A stretch of DNA of 8,620 bases from positions 1-8,620 of the forward strand of contig PWZC01000303.1 of assembly GCA_003567615.1 (NCBI GenBank). The letters are read 5' to 3'. The stretch is from Gemmatimonadota bacterium. GTDB lineage: Bacteria > Gemmatimonadota > Gemmatimonadetes > Longimicrobiales > Gaopeijiaceae. The notes beneath the pieces are model-generated. The model did not search any database. It saw only the letters and a program-made list of their open reading frames with translations, and had not been told where the DNA came from. This document shows positions 5,804 to 8,620 of the stretch, one piece after another. The position numbers and the translations under genes were made by a program. Positions within the stretch are counted from its first letter, which is position 1; the number at the start of each line of letters is the position of its first letter.

Positions 5804-6317
5804 AGAGCCAGCCCCGCCGGATGGTGCGGGGCTCCTCCACCGAGATGAAGGCGTCCGGGTCTTCGGCTTCGACTGTGGCGACGACGCGGTTGATCTGCCG
5901 CCGCTTCACCAGGGTCAGGAGAAGCTCGACGCGGCCCTCCCGCCCGTATCCGGAAAACTCGGTTACGCCGAAGCCCTCGTGCCTCAGCGCGTTGGCCACA
6001 TCCTCTCCGGCGTTCCGCGAGATGACCCGGACCGAGGCCAGGCCCATGGCCAGCTTCCCTTCGACCCAGAGGCCCACCAGGTTGCCGCTGGCGAATCCGC
6101 CGGCGTACCCCAGAATGTGCCAGATGGAGTGGAGGTTCTGGATGGCCGTTCCGACGGCCAGCACCCAGATGGCCGCTTCGAAGAACCCGATGAAGGGGAC
6201 GATGGCGCGCTGGTTCCGCATGACCAGGAGCATCCGCATGGTGGCCAGCGTCACATCCACGATGCGGAGGCCGAAAATGAGGATGGGGCCCCAGGGTCCG
6301 GCGAAGAGTTCCGTCAT
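5784..6317 (-). CDS. UPF0316 membrane protein (DUF5698 + DUF2179), YebE-like
   Basis: This 177-residue membrane protein is of unknown function. The N-terminal half has about three helices (roughly 10-30, 37-57, 62-82) and the family pattern LRIVDVTLATMRMLLVMR at 17-34, with FFEAAIWVLAVGTAIQNL following; this is the DUF5698 part of UPF0316 proteins such as B. subtilis YebE. The C-terminal half (about 95-170) is a soluble DUF2179-type domain, seen also at the end of YitT proteins, with VISRNAGEDVANALR and a closing DAFISVEEPRTIRRG. The ATG at 6317 overlaps the stop of the glycosyltransferase fusion as ATGA, and there is no Shine-Dalgarno, so translation is probably coupled. The stop lies inside the end of ltaE (20-base overlap). 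Family placement is good; what DUF2179 senses or binds is not known to me. Confidence 0.88.
   Translation of the reverse strand: MTELFAGPWGPILIFGLRIVDVTLATMRMLLVMRNQRAIVPFIGFFEAAIWVLAVGTAIQNLHSIWHILGYAGGFASGNLVGLWVEGKLAMGLASVRVISRNAGEDVANALRHEGFGVTEFSGYGREGRVELLLTLVKRRQINRVVATVEAEDPDAFISVEEPRTIRRGWLFSTRRK
5810..5833 (+). terminator. Candidate hairpin terminator after ltaE
   Basis: AGCCCCGC (5810-5817) and GCGGGGCT (5826-5833) form a perfect 8-bp stem with an 8-base loop, 6 bases past the ltaE stop. There is no T-run on the plus strand, so it is not a canonical intrinsic terminator; it could protect the 3' end or assist termination. It lies within the last codons of the UPF0316 gene on the other strand. 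No other terminator-like hairpin was seen between the two clusters. Confidence 0.4.
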
Positions 6318-7714
6318 GAGGCAGCGTCAAGGAGGGAGGGGGGGACGTCGGTGATGCGATCCACATCCACGCGCATGGTGAGGGTCCGTACCCTGAGACC
6401 GGCCGACCGGGCACGCTCCAGGGTGGTCTCCATGACCTGGGAGGTGCTCCACGGCACGTCCCGGAAGAGGGTGGGCTCAAGGCGATTCATGGCCAGGAGA
6501 TAGTAGCCGCCATCCCGAGCCGGGCCCAGCACCAGATCGGCGTGGTTCAGTTCCCGGAACGCCTCCTCCACCACCTCCCTCCCCACGTCCGGGGTGTCCG
6601 TTCCCACCAGGCAGACCCGGGGAGCTTCCCTGAAGGCCGTCGCCGCCGCCACCTCCATGCGCCGTCCCAGGTCCCCTGGACTCTGGGGGTGGAACTCCAG
6701 TTCCCGGCATCCCAGCCACTGAACCATCTCGTCTCGAGCATCTGCGGGGGCGAAGCAGATCCGCGTCCGGTAGGGGCCCCCACGGAGCCCTTCCACCACC
6801 GACCGTCCCATGTGGCGATAGAGGGCCGCCGCCGCATCGTCCCCCAGGTCGGCCGCCAGCCGCGTCTTCACCTGGCCCGGGCGAGGGGCCTTGGCGAAGA
6901 CGAGGACCACGGGCGAAGGGAGGTCCGGTCTGGATGGGTGACTGCCGGGATCGGCCGCCCCTGTGGACGAGGTGTGGCCTTCGGTGGGCGTAGGGTGGTG
7001 GGGCGGGTAGAGGGGGGCGAGGCGGTGGGCGGGGACGCCCAGGCGGTACAGACCGATGAGGGCCGTATTCCGAAGCCATCCCCGAAGCACCCCGGAGCGC
7101 CGATATCGCCTCCCGCTGGTGACCACTGGTGCCCCGATCCGATGGATCCCACCGGTCCGCCTCAGGCGAAGGACCATTTCCACATCTTCCATGATGGGCA
7201 GGGGAGGGAACCCGCCCACCGCTTCCCATCGCCGGCGAGAGACCAGGAGGCCCTGGTCGCCGTAGGCCATGCCCGTGAGGGCTTCCCGGAGTCGCTGACC
7301 CGTCTCGATGAAGGTCCACCACGGCCCCCTGGCATCGAGGCGGAATGCGAAATGGGCCGCTTCGTCATCGGTGGGGGACTCGAGCCACTCCCTGAGCGCG
7401 TTCCGGGTCCCCGAAGGGATCCGGGAGTCGGCGTGGACGAAGAGGAGCCAGGGAGTGGAGAGCGCCACGGCCCCCACGTTCATCTGGGCCGCTCGCCCCC
7501 GGGGAGCCCGTACCACCTCGGCACCCGACTCCCGGGCGATTCGCCGGGTACCATCCCCGGACCCACCGTCGGCGACCACGATCCGAGGGGGGGGCTCGAT
7601 CCGTTGCAGATCCCGGAGGAGGGCCGGAAGGGCTCCGGCCTCGTTCAGGGTCGGAATGACCACTCCCAGTCCCCCGCGGTCCGGTCCTGCCGCCGAGGAA
7701 GGCGAAGCTGTCAC
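6314..7714 (-). CDS. Fusion: TIGR04283-like family-2 glycosyltransferase + TIGR04282/DUF2064 domain
   Basis: This 466-residue protein joins two families usually encoded separately. Domain 1 (about 15-235) is a GT-A glycosyltransferase: VVIPTLNEAGALPALL at 18-33, VVADGGSGDGT at 46-56, GRAAQMNVGA at 73-82 and metal-binding FVHADS at 92-97. A Pro/Ser/Gly/His-rich linker (about 237-267) follows. Domain 2 (about 268-466) is DUF2064: FAKAPRPGQVKTRLA resembles the nucleotide-binding loop of GT-A nucleotidyltransferases, and GTDTPD and GPARDGGYYLLA are present. Databases name both families arsenosugar biosynthesis glycosyltransferases; the sugar and acceptor here are unknown. No signal peptide is seen, so it is probably cytoplasmic. 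I chose GTG 7714 because it overlaps the DUF547 stop as GTGA; a TTG at 7738 would add eight residues. A C8 run on the coding strand (bases 7587-7594) lies early in domain 1. The stop overlaps the UPF0316 start as ATGA. Confidence 0.88.
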   Translation of the reverse strand: MTASPSSAAGPDRGGLGVVIPTLNEAGALPALLRDLQRIEPPPRIVVADGGSGDGTRRIARESGAEVVRAPRGRAAQMNVGAVALSTPWLLFVHADSRIPSGTRNALREWLESPTDDEAAHFAFRLDARGPWWTFIETGQRLREALTGMAYGDQGLLVSRRRWEAVGGFPPLPIMEDVEMVLRLRRTGGIHRIGAPVVTSGRRYRRSGVLRGWLRNTALIGLYRLGVPAHRLAPLYPPHHPTPTEGHTSSTGAADPGSHPSRPDLPSPVVLVFAKAPRPGQVKTRLAADLGDDAAAALYRHMGRSVVEGLRGGPYRTRICFAPADARDEMVQWLGCRELEFHPQSPGDLGRRMEVAAATAFREAPRVCLVGTDTPDVGREVVEEAFRELNHADLVLGPARDGGYYLLAMNRLEPTLFRDVPWSTSQVMETTLERARSAGLRVRTLTMRVDVDRITDVPPSLLDAAS

Positions 7715-8589
7715 CTTGTCACATCGTTCAAGGTCCAATCGTATTCGAAGAACTGCACCTGGGTGTCGGGGCGAAGGACCACCGCCGCTTGATCGGCCGG
7801 AAGATATTCGGCAAAGAAGGCCTTGAGCCCCTCCGCTCCGCCGAAATCCCCCGAATACCAGTCCAGGACACGATTCAGACGTAGTACGGCCGGCTCGCCC
7901 GGCTCGATCCGGAAGTGCTCGTCGCCGGCCATGAGGTGCCGAACCGCCCGATCCAACTCCTCGTCCAGTGTGGCGGCCTCATAGGCCATGGGCCACAGGA
8001 CGGGGCAGCTTCGTGCGGCACAGTTCACAGCGAAGTGGATCCGGGGCTCGTCGAACCTTGGCCGGATGATCTCGTGCTCGATCTCGTCCTGGGAACGATC
8101 CCTGCCGGCGACGTGGCAGTGGTTCCGGGTGAAGACATCCCGGATCTGCCACACCGAGTTGTCCGGGTACCCGGCCACGCGGTTGCGCAAACCTCCGAAG
8201 AGTCCCACCCCGCCCGCCTCGATGGGATAGTGGTCGATGACGAGTTGCAGCATACATGCGTTGTACGCGTTGATCCAGAAGGCCAACTGCTCATCACGGG
8301 ACGTTTCCTCCAGCGTGGCCTCGGAAACGGCGCCCAACCGGGCAATGTAGTCGTCGAGGCCCGCACGATCGTCCTGGAGCGCCTGGTAGTCCACCAGTGG
8401 CATCTGCACGACCCGGTCGAGGACCCGGGTGAAGTCGCCGTGGTCGCGGAGGTCCGCAGGGTGGCCGTCGGAGGCCGATCCCGGACTGCCGTCGGAGCCG
8501 ACGGTGCCCATCAGGACGGCCAGGGCCACGAGTGCGGTGGCCAGAATGCCTGTGAGAATCAGGGGACGGCGTGGAAGGGTGCGGCGCAT
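7711..8589 (-). CDS. DUF547 domain exported protein
   Basis: This is a 292-residue protein of unknown biochemical role. Residues 10-28 are a hydrophobic signal peptide or anchor after a basic start (MRRTLPRRP); no lipobox Cys and no true Tat motif are present. A Gly/Ser/Asp linker (about 29-45) leads to the DUF547 domain (about 55-260), recognised by LAFWINAYNACML at 102-114, IHFAVNCAARSCPVL at 184-198 with Cys190 and Cys195, and the closing FEYDWTLND near the C-terminus. The conserved Cys and His residues hint at thiol-based chemistry, but this is not established. Its place is likely the periplasm. The ATG at 8589 has no Shine-Dalgarno; the 31 bases before it hold no in-frame start or stop, so an earlier start beyond the window cannot be excluded, though the signal-like N-terminus fits this one. 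It is the first gene in view of the minus-strand cluster and overlaps the glycosyltransferase fusion by 4 bases; its promoter lies outside the window. Confidence 0.9.
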   Translation of the reverse strand: MRRTLPRRPLILTGILATALVALAVLMGTVGSDGSPGSASDGHPADLRDHGDFTRVLDRVVQMPLVDYQALQDDRAGLDDYIARLGAVSEATLEETSRDEQLAFWINAYNACMLQLVIDHYPIEAGGVGLFGGLRNRVAGYPDNSVWQIRDVFTRNHCHVAGRDRSQDEIEHEIIRPRFDEPRIHFAVNCAARSCPVLWPMAYEAATLDEELDRAVRHLMAGDEHFRIEPGEPAVLRLNRVLDWYSGDFGGAEGLKAFFAEYLPADQAAVVLRPDTQVQFFEYDWTLNDVTR

Positions 8590-8620
8590 AGGGCGTGAGG
8601 GGTGACGGGGAGACGACTGG

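Noticed and set aside
5769..6503. 244-codon plus-strand frame after ltaE
   Set aside because: It is antisense to the UPF0316 gene, whose family motifs are clear, and has no recognisable protein features.
6542..7792. 416-codon open frame on the plus strand opposite the glycosyltransferase fusion
   Set aside because: The opposite strand carries two clear enzyme domains through the whole stretch; this product is low-complexity Gly/Pro/Arg/His sequence without family features.
8464..8504. Repeated GCCGTCGGAG and a 7-bp palindrome (CCGTCGG / CCGACGG) near the DUF547 start
   Set aside because: These match the Gly/Ser/Asp linker codons after the signal peptide; no sign of a binding site or array.
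8565..8589. Twin-arginine signal at the start of the DUF547 protein
   Set aside because: Arg pairs are present, but the surrounding residues do not fit the S-R-R-x-F-L-K consensus; a Sec signal or anchor is more likely.
7915..8598. 227-codon plus-strand frame opposite the DUF547 gene
   Set aside because: It mirrors the DUF547 coding strand and has no domain motif; DUF547 signature motifs settle the strand.

Overview
The window is GC-rich, gene-dense bacterial DNA (8,620 bases) with almost no intergenic space. It contains two convergent gene clusters. No rRNA, tRNA, CRISPR array, insertion sequence or phage gene was seen. Codon use looks uniform, and nothing suggests recent transfer. The source is probably a Gram-negative bacterium with System I cytochrome c maturation. 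The GC bias, the signal-peptide form of CcmD and the shortened CcmI-like protein suggest a group such as Gemmatimonadota or Acidobacteriota, but this is inference and not a taxonomic assignment.

Plus strand, 1-5803: a cytochrome c maturation (Ccm) operon, in the order ccmF (5' end missing), a CcmI-like zinc-ribbon protein, ccmA, ccmB, ccmC, ccmD, then ltaE (low-specificity L-threonine aldolase). The genes overlap by 1-4 bases or lie 5-12 bases apart, except for a 52-base gap before ccmD. CcmA and CcmB form the ABC transporter, CcmC and CcmD load haem onto the chaperone CcmE, and CcmF is the core of the ligase that attaches haem to apocytochrome c. The ccmE, ccmG and ccmH genes are not in view and are expected upstream of base 1.

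Minus strand, 8589-5784 (read right to left): a DUF547 exported protein, a two-domain protein fusing a family-2 glycosyltransferase (TIGR04283-like) to a TIGR04282/DUF2064 domain, and a UPF0316 (DUF5698 plus DUF2179) membrane protein. Both junctions are 4-base stop/start overlaps (GTGA and ATGA), so the three are very probably one translationally coupled unit. The two glycosyltransferase families are annotated in databases as arsenosugar biosynthesis enzymes, but no arsenic gene is visible here.

The clusters meet tail to tail: ltaE and the UPF0316 gene overlap by 20 bases, with a perfect 8-bp hairpin 6 bases past the ltaE stop. The points most worth following up are the CcmI-like/zinc-ribbon protein, the Gln-to-Arg change in the CcmA Q-loop, the glycosyltransferase fusion with its coupled DUF547 and UPF0316 neighbours, and a perfect 11-bp inverted repeat near the start of ltaE. 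I did not find a clearly new defence or mobile system.
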